DNA from: an uncultured Chloroflexota bacterium
GTDB lineage: Bacteria; Chloroflexota; Anaerolineae; Aggregatilineales; Phototrophicaceae
Length of the DNA stretch: 32,899 nucleotides
Assembly (NCBI GenBank): GCA_903877335.1
Contig: CAIRDJ010000381.1
Span: 1-32,899 of the forward strand
Reading direction: 5' to 3'
Shown here: piece by piece, positions 15,096-24,303 of the stretch
Numbering within the stretch: the first letter of the stretch is position 1
Layout of the letters: every line of letters begins with the position of its first letter
The notes under the pieces: model-generated
Databases searched by the model: none
Seen by the model: the letters and a program-made list of their open reading frames with translations, nothing else
What the model was told of the DNA's origin: nothing
Translations under genes and position numbers: made by a program

Positions 15096-16646
15096 ATGCT
15101 TGACCAGTTGCGTAGTTTCTGGTTTCGGCACACAATTGGGAATCCTGTAATGCTTCCCCTCTCTAAAAAACCAACCCTTCATGAAATCAATACCATTGTG
15201 TGGCTCAATGAGCTATCCCGACGGTTTAACCGTTCCATCAACCTTAGCACCGTCCCCGATGAAGTGCTGGATGAAATCGCCAATTTGGGGGTCTCTGCGC
15301 TGTGGTTGATGGGTATTTGGCAACGCAGCGAAGCCACGCGACAAAGCGCGTTGAACTACATCCATGAGTACCGCCCCGCCTTGCCCAACCTTGAGCGAGA
15401 AGATGTGAGCGGTTCTCCGTATGCCATCTATGATTACACGGTTGATCGTGAGATGGGGGGAGAAATCGGCTTGAAGCACTTGCGGGCACGCTTGCAAAAA
15501 CGGCAGATCTCCCTCATCTTGGACTTCATCCCCAACCATATGGCGACGGATTCCAATTGGCTCAAGCAAGCCCCACGTCTTTTCATACAAGGCACCCCCG
15601 AACTCCACGCCAAAGATGACCTCAGTTTTTTGAAGACGACCGATGCGTGGGAACGCGAAGTGATTGTCGCACGCGGGCGCGACCCCTATTTCCCAGCATG
15701 GATTGACACCGCCCAACTCAATGCTTTTCATCCCGACTTGCGCCAACAGGTGATTGATACCCTGTTACGGATTGCCACAATTTGTGATGGGGTGCGTTGT
15801 GATATGGCTATGCTCATGACCAACGTCGTCTTCCATCAGACGTGGGGATGGCTCTTGAAAGCGTTCCCAACACCGCCAACAGAATATTGGTGTGAGGTTA
15901 TTTCTGCTGTGAAGGCACAATTCCCGTCGTTCATCTTCATTGCCGAAGTCTATTGGAACATGGAATCCCAATTGCTTCAGCAGGGCTTTCACTACACTTA
16001 TGACAAGCGACTGTACGATCGCTTGCTCGAGGGGAACGCGGGGGCAATCCGCGCCCATTTGATTGCTGACATCAGTTTTCAAAACCGCTTGGTGCGCTTC
16101 ATTGAGAACCATGATGAACCTCGTGCTGGCTCCACGTTTGGCTATGAGCGTCAGCCGGGGGTGGCAGTTTTGGCTTTCACGCTCCCTGGTGCTGTCCTCA
16201 CTTTTCATGGGCAGTTTGAAGGGGCGAAAGTCAAACTACCCGTACAATTGAGCCGTGCCCCTCAAGAGGTGGTGAACCCCACGCTCAAGCTCTTCTATCG
16301 AAATCTGTTCAAAGAGCTACACAGTTCCATTTACACCAAGGGCATCTGGCGATTATTTGATTTCGTCCCCTCCGCTGGGTTTCCGTATAACGTGATTGCT
16401 CACGGGTGGGTTGACGCTGCGTCTGTGGCATACCGTTTGATTGTGGTGAACGTCAGTGGCGCGTTCGCGAAGGGGATCATCCCGCTCAAAGATTGGCAAA
16501 CCCTCGCCGATCAGCAATGGGCATTGGTGGATGTCATGCACCAAACGGAGTATCTTTGGGATGGCTCGCGCATGGTGCGCGAGGGGTTGTATGTTGAGCT
16601 ACAGGGCTTTGGCTATCATTTGTTTCACTTTGAGAAACGCCCCTAA
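15096..16646 (+). CDS. GH13 alpha-amylase family protein
   Basis: A 516-residue (beta/alpha)8 protein of glycoside hydrolase family 13. Conserved region I is LILDFIPNH (Asp143, His148), region II is DGVRCDMAM with nucleophile Asp236, region III is FIAEVYW with acid/base Glu284, and region IV is IENHDEPR with Asp340. All three carboxylates are present. The region II histidine that usually follows the nucleophile by four residues is absent (DMAML). No signal peptide is seen, so it probably acts in the cytoplasm on glucans, trehalose or sucrose-like substrates; the exact specificity cannot be read. There is no ribosome binding site before the ATG, and TATTATAAAC directly precedes it, so the start may be leaderless. 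Its stop is 7 bases from the convergent TPR stop. Confidence 0.82.
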   Translation: MLDQLRSFWFRHTIGNPVMLPLSKKPTLHEINTIVWLNELSRRFNRSINLSTVPDEVLDEIANLGVSALWLMGIWQRSEATRQSALNYIHEYRPALPNLEREDVSGSPYAIYDYTVDREMGGEIGLKHLRARLQKRQISLILDFIPNHMATDSNWLKQAPRLFIQGTPELHAKDDLSFLKTTDAWEREVIVARGRDPYFPAWIDTAQLNAFHPDLRQQVIDTLLRIATICDGVRCDMAMLMTNVVFHQTWGWLLKAFPTPPTEYWCEVISAVKAQFPSFIFIAEVYWNMESQLLQQGFHYTYDKRLYDRLLEGNAGAIRAHLIADISFQNRLVRFIENHDEPRAGSTFGYERQPGVAVLAFTLPGAVLTFHGQFEGAKVKLPVQLSRAPQEVVNPTLKLFYRNLFKELHSSIYTKGIWRLFDFVPSAGFPYNVIAHGWVDAASVAYRLIVVNVSGAFAKGIIPLKDWQTLADQQWALVDVMHQTEYLWDGSRMVREGLYVELQGFGYHLFHFEKRP

Positions 16647-16653
16647 CCGCCCC

Positions 16654-17361
16654 TCATTCAGCAGAAGGGGTGCCATCCTCGTCGTCGGAAGGCAAGCCCA
16701 CTGAATCGGTGGGCGTGCTGGCACCCAGCAAGGCAGGGCGTTCGTTCGGGATGAACACCACCTGTTCTGGTGGGGTGTCAGTGGGTGCGCCTCCGTGCTC
16801 ATCGGCGAACAAACTCGGTTGGCTAGGTAACTCATCTGGGCGGCTTTGCGCCTGTTGAATCAGCTTCTCAAACTCACGTAGCCAACGACGCGCATCGGTC
16901 ACGCGCTTGTCATGGTGCGCGTCCATCAACTGGGTGGCATGTTGCATGTACAGCAACGCCGTTTGATTATCTTGTTCGCGGTGATGAATGAGGGCAAGGT
17001 AGTACGGAATTTCAGCGTGGTTTGGATAGACCACACGAGCCGTGATGAAGAATTGGCGTGCATTTTCCCACTGTTTATCGTTGAAGGCGAGCACACCTAG
17101 CCCGTAATGGGCAAGCATTTCGCTCCCGTGAAGGCGGAGCGCGGTTTCAAACGACAACTTAGCGAGGGACGTTTCCCCTTTTTCAAGTTGAAACAACCCT
17201 TTGCACGCATGGTATTCCGAATTTTTGGGGATTAATGCGAGTGCTTGCTCAATTGCTTGCAGGGCAGGCTCAAGGTTGCCCTTGTGATAATGGTCTAGGG
17301 CGGCGCGATAATGCTCATCGGCTTCATAGCGCGACGCGCCTATTCTGCGCGAGTTGCCCAT
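16654..17361 (-). CDS. TPR-repeat protein with acidic disordered tail
   Basis: A 235-residue protein. At least three tetratricopeptide repeats are visible between residues 14 and 125: ADEHYRAALDHYHKGNLEPA, YHACKGLFQLEKGETSLAKL, and LAHYGLGVLAFNDKQWENAR followed by IPYYLALIHHREQDNQTALL. The last 70 residues are rich in Pro, Asp, Glu and Ser and probably unstructured. TPRs bind short peptides or partner proteins. It starts 5 bases after the stop of the PHP-AlbA_2 gene, so the two are almost certainly made together, and the TPR protein is a candidate partner of that enzyme. Confidence 0.8.
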   Translation of the reverse strand: MGNSRRIGASRYEADEHYRAALDHYHKGNLEPALQAIEQALALIPKNSEYHACKGLFQLEKGETSLAKLSFETALRLHGSEMLAHYGLGVLAFNDKQWENARQFFITARVVYPNHAEIPYYLALIHHREQDNQTALLYMQHATQLMDAHHDKRVTDARRWLREFEKLIQQAQSRPDELPSQPSLFADEHGGAPTDTPPEQVVFIPNERPALLGASTPTDSVGLPSDDEDGTPSAE

Positions 17362-17366
17362 CTTGT

Positions 17367-19136
17367 CTAGGCTTCTTCCGACTCAATGAATTGTAACCAT
17401 GCCCCATCCATACCCGCCTCACTCACCCCATAGAACACGCGCAACCCGCCGTCCACGCGCATGACCAAATCGTAGCGCGTGTCTTGCCCACGTTTATACA
17501 CCCGCCACAATCCGATCGCACTGGGGTGGGATGCCCATTGAATTTTACTTTCATCAATGGGGTTGCTTTCACGTTGCTTGATGGCATATTGCCACAACTT
17601 GCGAGCGGACTCTTGCTTGACGTGGTGCACGATGTTGCCGGTGCGCAAATCACACATGATGTAGTAATTTTGACCGTTTCGTTTTTCGGTCCCCACCACT
17701 TCAACTCCGGTCTGGGGGATGCTAATGCGTAGCGAAAAAGCCTCTGGTAGGGAAGGATGGGGAAGCCCATCGGTCACAAGCGCAGAGGGCGAGGCTTCGA
17801 GGTCTTGAGTTGAGGTGGTATGGGCAAATTGTAAACCCTGTTCCACTAAGCGCACCAGCTCATCGCGCACGGCTAAAGAGGATTCCACCTCATCACGCAC
17901 ATAGATTTTATACTCATCGACCGCATAGGGGCGCGCTTTGCCAAGTGGCACACGGATGCGAATCACGTTTTGCCCTTGTGTCTCAAGAATGTCTAACTCC
18001 ACTTTTAACTGGGGGGATAAGCTGCGGTCAATGGCTTGCGAAAGTTCATTCACCACTTTTTGGGCATTTTGAACGCCAACGATCGGTTTGGTGGAGTCTG
18101 CCTCCAGTCCAATGTAGATGGTGCCACCATTGGTATTGGCAAACGCGCACACATCCACCAAGATATTATACAGATGCCCCCCTTGTCGTTGGGCAGAAAC
18201 ATGGAAGGACTGGATGATCGACACCCCTTCTTCGCGTGCAGTCTGAACATAATCTTGTTTCTGTCCGCTTTGCACATAGGGGCGCGAGCGACTGAAGTCA
18301 CTGCTTTGGAAGAGTTCCGCCAAGTTCGCAAAAGTCGGCTCTGTGAGCAAATACTCTGTGGTGCGTTCGCCCACTCCCAGCGTGAGTTGCTTCCCGCGTT
18401 TATCCGTTTGGGTGTCCAGCGCGTGCGCGTCTGACCCTTGAATACAACGCATTTTGCGCGGGTATTCGGTTTTGGTGCCATTGAAAAACCGCGCCGTGCT
18501 GTTGCGGTTGGGGCTAGTGAGGTCGGTTAACTCCAGCGCGTGCAAAAATTCTGACTGAGTATAGGCGATGCGCGTTTGTCCTCCAAAGTCCATGCCTCGC
18601 ATCGCCACACCATTGGCACTGTTGGCATGGGCGGCAATGACCAATCCGCCCCCTTGATGGATGGCTTCATACGCACGCAACACATCGGCAGATGCGCCCA
18701 CTTCTGAATGCCCCTTCTCAATCGCTTCGAGGGGGACGTTCAAACTCAACAGGATGTACTCAATTTCGCGGATGGATTTGGTGGGCGGGAAGATCGCCAG
18801 GATGTGAAAGCCAAAGGTTGCGGTGAACTCAAAACCGGGCAAAACGAGAATTTTTTGAAGCAGACGCTCATAGTCTTTCAGGCGTTTCAACTCGTTTGGC
18901 TCCGCACGCCCCAAGTCACGCAGATAGCGCAATTGCTCAATCTCGCGTTGCATGGTGGCATAGCCGTTGACCGTGTTATGATCGGTGAAGGCGATCATCT
19001 CTACGTTGCGGGTTTCCGCGCGCTGTAGAATGTCAAGATACGTTGCTGACGGATCACGATAATCAGCAGAGGCGGGGGTATGGATGTGCAAATCGGCATT
19101 GATCCACCGATTCTTGAGTGTTGTTTTTTTAGCCAC
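17367..19136 (-). CDS. PHP-domain phosphoesterase fused to an AlbA_2 (Schlafen-type) domain
   Basis: A 589-residue protein. Residues 12 to about 260 form a PHP metallo-phosphoesterase domain: DLHIHTPAS (His17, His19), FTDHNT (Asp52, His53), [23 protein letters not shown] (His170) and GSDAHAL, all metal-ligand motifs. Residues 300-435 look like an AlbA_2 domain, with [19 protein letters not shown], then the strand [14 protein letters not shown] and [16 protein letters not shown]. The final 120 residues (GIVEV-type strands, then [16 protein letters not shown]) form a beta-rich module I do not recognise. PHP domains cleave phosphate esters, often in DNA-linked enzymes; AlbA_2 occurs in helicase-like regulators and Schlafens. 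The substrate is unknown. The ATG at 19136 has no strong promoter match before it. Confidence 0.8.
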   Translation of the reverse strand: MAKKTTLKNRWINADLHIHTPASADYRDPSATYLDILQRAETRNVEMIAFTDHNTVNGYATMQREIEQLRYLRDLGRAEPNELKRLKDYERLLQKILVLPGFEFTATFGFHILAIFPPTKSIREIEYILLSLNVPLEAIEKGHSEVGASADVLRAYEAIHQGGGLVIAAHANSANGVAMRGMDFGGQTRIAYTQSEFLHALELTDLTSPNRNSTARFFNGTKTEYPRKMRCIQGSDAHALDTQTDKRGKQLTLGVGERTTEYLLTEPTFANLAELFQSSDFSRSRPYVQSGQKQDYVQTAREEGVSIIQSFHVSAQRQGGHLYNILVDVCAFANTNGGTIYIGLEADSTKPIVGVQNAQKVVNELSQAIDRSLSPQLKVELDILETQGQNVIRIRVPLGKARPYAVDEYKIYVRDEVESSLAVRDELVRLVEQGLQFAHTTSTQDLEASPSALVTDGLPHPSLPEAFSLRISIPQTGVEVVGTEKRNGQNYYIMCDLRTGNIVHHVKQESARKLWQYAIKQRESNPIDESKIQWASHPSAIGLWRVYKRGQDTRYDLVMRVDGGLRVFYGVSEAGMDGAWLQFIESEEA

Positions 19137-19441
19137 GTTCGTGTTTCAGTTTTTATTTCACTTGAGTAATCAAGACCTTGAGTTACAGAGCGATTGCACT
19201 TGGTTCAAACCGGTTGACCCAAAAACGATTTGCCCCTGCTGATAAACTTTCGCCCGCAACCATGAACCCGACGTAATCACAACGGGACACGGTTGGCGTA
19301 GCACGATGATGCTGTCCATCGTGTTTAGGTGATAACCCGCCGTTAAAACTTTGACGCGGCACGCTTCACCTATCCGTTTATCCGATCAACAGTATAACGC
19401 ATTTGCGAGGTTCATACTACTATCGGAACGTCAAATGAGGT
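19137..19441. other. Non-coding gap between lon and the PHP-AlbA_2 gene
   Basis: About 300 bases with no supportable gene. It contains a 7-bp hairpin (CACGATG 19302-19308 with CATCGTG 19317-19323, 8-base loop) and, near 19160-19183, CTTGA/TCAAG repeats that may belong to the PHP gene promoter. Confidence 0.4.
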
Positions 19442-19472
19442 GGTAGCGCGGTGGCATTTGCTCTGCGCTACC
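19442..19472 (-). terminator. Hairpin downstream of lon
   Basis: GGTAGCGC (19442-19449) and GCGCTACC (19465-19472) pair perfectly across a 15-base loop, 28 bases after the lon stop. No long T-run follows, so termination is likely but not certain. Confidence 0.5.
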
Positions 19473-19499
19473 CTTCACGGCTTGACTATACCGAGTACA

Positions 19500-22079
19500 C
19501 TAAAATCCTAAGCGTCCCTTGTGACCGCGTTTTGCGTCTGGAACGGGGTCTAGTAAGGCGTGCTCGAAAACCTCATCCAATGACTTCACTAGCAAGAACT
19601 CAATCTCGTCACGAACTTCTTGCGGGAGGTCATCCAGGTCGGGTTCATTCTTTTTGGGGAGCATGACGCGCGTTAAGCCTTGACGATGAGCTGCCAATAC
19701 TTTGTCTTTGACCCCACCGATCGGCAATACCTGCCCACTGAGGGTGATTTCCCCCGTCATCGCCAAGTCATTCCGCACCGGGCGTTGGGTTGCCAACGAA
19801 GCCAGGGCGGTGGTCATGGTGATGCCGGCGCTCGGTCCGTCTTTGGGGACAGCACCAGCGGGCACATGCAGGTGAATATCATGCCCATCAAAGTAATGGG
19901 GTTCAATGCCAAGCATGTCCTGATATTTGCGCACGAGACTGAGCGCAAGTTGGGCACTCTCTTTCATCACATCCCCCAGTTGCCCGGTATAGCGGAAGCC
20001 TTGTTTGCCCTCATACGCGGTTGCCTCAATGAACAAGACTTCTCCGCCCACAGCGGTATAGGCTAGGCCGGTTGCCACGCCCGGCTCGGTGGTGCGCTCG
20101 GCAACGGTTTGGTCGTAATTGCTCTTGGACTTGCCTAACAGTTCTAGCGTGACAGCGGGGGTCACGGTCAGGTGGGTGACTTCCCCCGCGGCAATCTTGG
20201 TGGCAACCTTCCGCGCCAGCTTGCCGATCTGGCGTTCGAGCTGACGCACCCCTGCCTCGCGCGTGTAGTCCCGAATGATGGTCTGGATTGCCTCTGGCGC
20301 AAAGGTGATCTCTTCATCGTGCAGACCGTTCTCCCGAATTTGGCGGGGGATGAGGTAGTCGCGCCCGATGATCGCCTTTTCCTGCTCGGTATAGCCACTC
20401 AATTGGATGATTTCCATGCGGTCAAGCAAGGGGAGCGGAATCCCCTCAAATTCATTGGCGGTGGCAATGAACAAGACATCGCTCAAGTCAAACGGAACAT
20501 CCATATAGTTGTCGCGGAACTCGCGGTTCTGCTCTGGGTCAAGCACTTCTAGCAACGCAGAGGACGGGTCGCCACGCAGGTCACGACTGACCTTGTCGAT
20601 CTCATCCAGCATGATGATGGGGTTGCGCGTTTCGGCACGGCGGATGGTTTGGATGATGCGCCCTGGCATGGCACCAATGTAGGTGCGCTTAAAGCCACGA
20701 ATTTCCGCCTCATCTCGAATTCCGCCCAAACTCATGCGGATGAACTTGCGCCCCATCGCGCGGGCGATGCTTGCGCCGAGCGAGGTTTTGCCCACGCCGG
20801 GCGGTCCGATGAAGAGGATGATCGCCCCGCCACGCTCGCGGCGGATGCTGTCGCGCGTGCCACGCTCTTCGTCAACCTTGCTGAACTGTTCGGCGCGTTC
20901 GGCGCGCAGTTTGCGCACTGCCAAAAATTCCAAGATGCGGTCTTTGATGTCCTTCAAGCCGTGATGATCTTGGTGTAATATCTCGCGGGCATGGTTGATG
21001 TCCAGATTATCGACGGTGGTCTTGCTCCAGGGCAGGCTCACCATCCAATCAATGTAACTGCGGATGACCCCATATTCCGCCGCTTGTACGGGGAGTTTTG
21101 CCAGACGGTCTAGCTCGCGCGTGGCTTCTTTGTGCGCCTCTTCTGGCATGCCTGCTTCGGCAATCTTCTTACGGAAACTTTCGATCTCGGCGGTGGACTC
21201 ATCATCCTCGCCCAGCTCGCGCTGGATCGCCTTCAGTTGCTCGCGTAGGAAGTAGTCCCGCTGCATCTTCTCCATTTCAGACTTGGCTTCGCTTTGAATC
21301 TTGCGCCCCAGTTCCAGCACCTCCACCTCTTTGGTCAAGATGCCAATCAAGCGCATGATCTTGTCTTGGAGCGAATCAATCTCGAGCAGGTTTTGAGCAT
21401 CTTGTAAATCAATGCGAATGTAAGTCGCAATCGAATAGATCAGATGCAACGGTTCTTCGGTGTTGAGCATCGAGGAGATGAGCTCGCCGGGGATGCTGGG
21501 CACCAAGTCCGCCAAGCGCGTAAATTGCTCGGTGACATTGCGGATGGCAGCTTCTAGCTCAAGCGGGTCTGCAAAACTTTTCTTGGTGTCTTCGGGAATG
21601 GCCACCACTTCCGCCATGAGATAGGGTTCTAGCGCGGTGTATTGTTCAATCTGAATGCGGGTTAGCCCTTGCACCAACAGGCGAATGGTCCCGTCTGGCG
21701 CACGAAACAACCGATGGACGGTAGCCAACGTGCCCACATTGTAGATTTCGTCGGGGCTAGGGTTGTCGTTTTCGGGGTCTTTGCTGGCGAACAACCCAAT
21801 TAAACGATCTCCGGACATAATATCATCCACCAAGCGGATGCTACGGGGTTGCCCAACCGTGAGCGGGATGGCGGTTTGGGGGTAAAGCACCATGCCTCGT
21901 ACAGGCAAAATGGGGAGGTTCTTGGGGATGTCCACTTCAAATTCTTCTTCGTCCCCGTGGCTCACTTCCGTGCCGATCTCGATCCCCAATGTCATCGGCA
22001 GGGGAAACGCGGTGTCTTGCTGCTCGTCCCCACTTTTTTCGACAATCAGGTTATGTTCTAGTTCACTATGCTCACTCAT
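19500..22079 (-). CDS. lon: ATP-dependent protease Lon (LonA type)
   Basis: An 859-residue AAA+ serine protease that degrades misfolded and regulatory proteins in the cytoplasm as a hexamer. The N-terminal LON domain covers about residues 50-250, followed by a coiled coil ([20 protein letters not shown]). Walker A is GPPGVGKT at 425-432, Walker B is IIMLDEID at 488-495. The protease domain holds catalytic Ser750 in KDGPSAG and Lys793 in [11 protein letters not shown], with the 43-residue spacing typical of LonA. An acidic N-terminal stretch of about 50 residues precedes the LON domain. The start overlaps the Hsp20 stop by 8 bases, so both are translated from one transcript. Confidence 0.97.
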   Translation of the reverse strand: MSEHSELEHNLIVEKSGDEQQDTAFPLPMTLGIEIGTEVSHGDEEEFEVDIPKNLPILPVRGMVLYPQTAIPLTVGQPRSIRLVDDIMSGDRLIGLFASKDPENDNPSPDEIYNVGTLATVHRLFRAPDGTIRLLVQGLTRIQIEQYTALEPYLMAEVVAIPEDTKKSFADPLELEAAIRNVTEQFTRLADLVPSIPGELISSMLNTEEPLHLIYSIATYIRIDLQDAQNLLEIDSLQDKIMRLIGILTKEVEVLELGRKIQSEAKSEMEKMQRDYFLREQLKAIQRELGEDDESTAEIESFRKKIAEAGMPEEAHKEATRELDRLAKLPVQAAEYGVIRSYIDWMVSLPWSKTTVDNLDINHAREILHQDHHGLKDIKDRILEFLAVRKLRAERAEQFSKVDEERGTRDSIRRERGGAIILFIGPPGVGKTSLGASIARAMGRKFIRMSLGGIRDEAEIRGFKRTYIGAMPGRIIQTIRRAETRNPIIMLDEIDKVSRDLRGDPSSALLEVLDPEQNREFRDNYMDVPFDLSDVLFIATANEFEGIPLPLLDRMEIIQLSGYTEQEKAIIGRDYLIPRQIRENGLHDEEITFAPEAIQTIIRDYTREAGVRQLERQIGKLARKVATKIAAGEVTHLTVTPAVTLELLGKSKSNYDQTVAERTTEPGVATGLAYTAVGGEVLFIEATAYEGKQGFRYTGQLGDVMKESAQLALSLVRKYQDMLGIEPHYFDGHDIHLHVPAGAVPKDGPSAGITMTTALASLATQRPVRNDLAMTGEITLSGQVLPIGGVKDKVLAAHRQGLTRVMLPKKNEPDLDDLPQEVRDEIEFLLVKSLDEVFEHALLDPVPDAKRGHKGRLGF

Positions 22080-22512
22080 TACGGATCGTTCCTTCGTCCT
22101 GATCGTTGTGCAAATCTACAATATGAATGCGCTGGGCTTGTTTACGAGTTAGTTCAATTTTCAAGAAACCGCTTTGGTAGGTGGCAAGCACTTGTTGTTC
22201 TTGAATCGCCCAGGGAATGGGGATTTCAACAGAGAACGCCCCGAACCGTACTTCCGCCTGATGATACATGGCACTTTGGAAGTCTGTACGGGGGCGGTTG
22301 CCACTGATTACGAGCAGGCGATGATACAGGGTGATCTTGAGTTCATCCGTCTGAATGCCGGCTATTTCTAACAAGATGAGGATCGTATCATCCAATTCAA
22401 TCACATCAACAGGTGGGACGAACTGGGGAGGTTGGGCTACAAAACGTTGCGTCCCCCATGATCCAGAGGCACGCTTCTTGCCACCTTCTGTTAAAGAAGT
22501 TTCATCAACCAT
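22072..22512 (-). CDS. Hsp20 / alpha-crystallin family small heat-shock protein
   Basis: A 146-residue holding chaperone. The frame is open to 22746, but the ATG at 22512 is preferred: a GGAG lies 6-7 bases before it and the upstream part runs into the PIG-L gene. The alpha-crystallin domain begins at FVPPVDVIELDDTILILLEI, continues with LKITLYHRLLVISGNR, and the family's final strand is near VLATYQSGFLKIELTRK. The usual G-x-L near the end is present as GFLKI; the C-terminal I-x-I is seen as IHIVDL. It prevents aggregation of unfolded proteins and hands them to refolding or degrading machines, which suits its coupling to lon. No CIRCE element was found upstream. Confidence 0.85.
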   Translation of the reverse strand: MVDETSLTEGGKKRASGSWGTQRFVAQPPQFVPPVDVIELDDTILILLEIAGIQTDELKITLYHRLLVISGNRPRTDFQSAMYHQAEVRFGAFSVEIPIPWAIQEQQVLATYQSGFLKIELTRKQAQRIHIVDLHNDQDEGTIRNE

Positions 22513-22651
22513 AAGGTTCTCCAATGACTCTCGAGAACAATGTGCTATTACTCTACCATACTCCAGCGGAGCAACCATCAACGCTATGCAAGAAGTATGT
22601 TGGAAATTTGCAGGTAAGCGGATGAGGTTCGATGGGTCATCCGCACCCTTT

Positions 22652-23428
22652 TCACATGCACTGATAATAGGGTTCAGTGAATGTGTGTGCGTTCGTGCTT
22701 TGACGTTGCAGGTAAGCCCGCATGGTCTGCGCAAGATCCTCTTCATCTTGCCAAAACGAACTCACCTGGCTACGGTACGCCTGCATTGCCCCGATTTTTG
22801 CCCGTATATTCTCATCATTGAGGAGGCTCGCTTGCAGTTGCAAGGTGGGGCAAGTGGACTTAACAGTTTGCAAGCGCGTTTCGACTGCTGTTTGCCGCTC
22901 TGCATAGGGATAATCTGCGTAAAACAATACGCGCGAGGCCTCCCACTGATGTTCCCTAATGTACCACATCGCCCATTCATGCACGATGACATGATCGACA
23001 TGGTGCCCAATGCCTAGCGGTATCACCAACTTCTCTGCTGTTTTCGGGAGCGACCACGAGCGCAAATAAGGCACGGCAGGATCATCAGGGTCAGGAGTTG
23101 ACCACAAGGATGCTTCGCCAGCGTACAGGGCATTCCCACGCGCGTCTGTTCGATAGATGCAATCGGGAATTGGAAGATGAAGAACCTGCGCCCCCAGCGA
23201 CGCAACCGCGTCATGATCCTCTTGGATGCGCAAGGCGACTGGCTCCGCATGTCCGCCCCAACGCGCGTGCAAGCTGCGCACGATGGGGGTATCGGGTATG
23301 GGGGGGGTGGGCATCCCCGCCATGAGGGTGATAACTTGCACCGTCTGCCCGTGCTGACTGAGTTGGTGGATCATCCCGCCACAACTATAAACAGCATCAT
23401 CAAAGTGAGGAGATAGAAAAACGATCAT
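22652..23428 (-). CDS. PIG-L family N-deacetylase
   Basis: A 258-residue zinc-dependent deacetylase of the LmbE/PIG-L fold. The metal motif is SPHFDDAVYSCGG (His8, Asp10, Asp11); the PHxDDAxxSCGG form is a common bacterial subgroup. The second metal motif is GHHVDHVIVHEW near residue 130. Relatives remove acetyl groups from GlcNAc-linked substrates in mycothiol, bacillithiol, lincomycin and glycolipid pathways; the substrate here is unknown. The ATG overlaps the stop of the open stretch behind nth as ATGA, which points to operon translation. It is followed by about 140 bases before the Hsp20 start. Confidence 0.82.
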   Translation of the reverse strand: MIVFLSPHFDDAVYSCGGMIHQLSQHGQTVQVITLMAGMPTPPIPDTPIVRSLHARWGGHAEPVALRIQEDHDAVASLGAQVLHLPIPDCIYRTDARGNALYAGEASLWSTPDPDDPAVPYLRSWSLPKTAEKLVIPLGIGHHVDHVIVHEWAMWYIREHQWEASRVLFYADYPYAERQTAVETRLQTVKSTCPTLQLQASLLNDENIRAKIGAMQAYRSQVSSFWQDEEDLAQTMRAYLQRQSTNAHTFTEPYYQCM

Positions 23429-23580
23429 GCTTTCACCAATGGGATTGTAAACGTGAAGGTGTCACCCATCCCAAGTTGCGACAGGAGGGTAGGTTGCGCT
23501 TTGCCTGACGTTGCAAGCAGGGCACGGTCTCTGGCAAGGCGGTGAGTTTCATGGTGGAAAAGGTGGGCATTCCATTCAGA
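23425..23580 (-). pseudogene. Open 51-codon tail in the nth frame, ending on the PIG-L start
   Basis: After the nth TGA (23583-23581) the same frame stays open for 51 codons and stops in the ATGA overlap with the PIG-L start. It reads SEWNAHLFHHETHRLARDR at the beginning and LGMGDTFTFTIPLVKA at the end. The only in-frame ATG lies near the end. It could be a decayed C-terminal domain once joined to nth, the 3' end of a lost gene, or chance. A second frame here (ATG at 23588, about 50 codons) looks less protein-like. Confidence 0.25.
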
Positions 23581-24300
23581 TCAGGCATCGGGGTTTTGGG
23601 CGTCTCCGTTTTGGTAGTAATCACACCACGCGGTGAGCGGGCACTGGGCGCATTGGGGCTTACGCGCGTGGCAAATCTTCCGCCCGTGTGCGATGATCTG
23701 CATGTGAAATGAGAAGTAATCGTGAGCGGGGATCATCGCTTCTAGGATGGTATGCGCCTTCTCTGGTTGCGTACCCGCTGGCGTAAAACCAATCCGCTGG
23801 CAAACGCGGTTGATGTGTGTATCAACTGGGAACGCCGCCCCGTTGAAGCCAAAACTAATCACGATGGAGGCGGTCTTTAGCCCAATGCCGTCAATGCTCG
23901 TCAACCATGCTCGCGCCTCTTCGGCAGGCAACTCCCCCAAGAACTCCAAGTCAAACTCCCCACGCTCGTCAAACACCCGTTGAAGCACCCGTTGAAGGCG
24001 CGGTGCTTTTTGGTTCGCCAAGCCTGCCACGCGCACCGTCTCCACCAGGTCAGCGAGGGGGGCGTTCAGGATTGCCTCATAGCTGGGGTAGCGTTGTTGT
24101 AGGTTGCGGAACGCTTGCCCCGAATTTTGGTCGGTGGTGCTGGCACTCAAGATAGTGAGCAGCAAAATATCCAAAGCGGAGTTTTCTTTGCGCCAGATCA
24201 ACGGGGGATACAGGGGCGACAAGCCCGCCAAGACTGGCGCGTACTTGGCACGGCGTGCTTCAAAGCGGTCAACTTGTTGTAAGATTTTGTGCTTGTCCAT
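23581..24300 (-). CDS. nth: Endonuclease III-like DNA glycosylase
   Basis: A 239-residue base-excision-repair enzyme of the HhH-GPD superfamily that removes oxidised pyrimidines and nicks the abasic site. The helix-hairpin-helix is SIDGIGLKTASIV with catalytic Lys142; the catalytic aspartate is Asp160 in PVDTHINRV. The [4Fe-4S] cluster cysteines follow the C-x6-C-x2-C-x5-C pattern at 210, 217, 220 and 226 (CHARKPQCAQCPLTAWC). It starts 3 bases after the stop of the secreted protein gene. Length and motifs are standard; the gene symbol is by family, since Nth-like glycosylases vary in substrate. Confidence 0.9.
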   Translation of the reverse strand: MDKHKILQQVDRFEARRAKYAPVLAGLSPLYPPLIWRKENSALDILLLTILSASTTDQNSGQAFRNLQQRYPSYEAILNAPLADLVETVRVAGLANQKAPRLQRVLQRVFDERGEFDLEFLGELPAEEARAWLTSIDGIGLKTASIVISFGFNGAAFPVDTHINRVCQRIGFTPAGTQPEKAHTILEAMIPAHDYFSFHMQIIAHGRKICHARKPQCAQCPLTAWCDYYQNGDAQNPDA

Positions 24301-24303
24301 TGC

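Noticed and set aside
22513-22746. N-terminal extension of Hsp20
   Set aside because: It overlaps the PIG-L end, lacks Hsp20 character, and the ATG at 22512 has a good GGAG.
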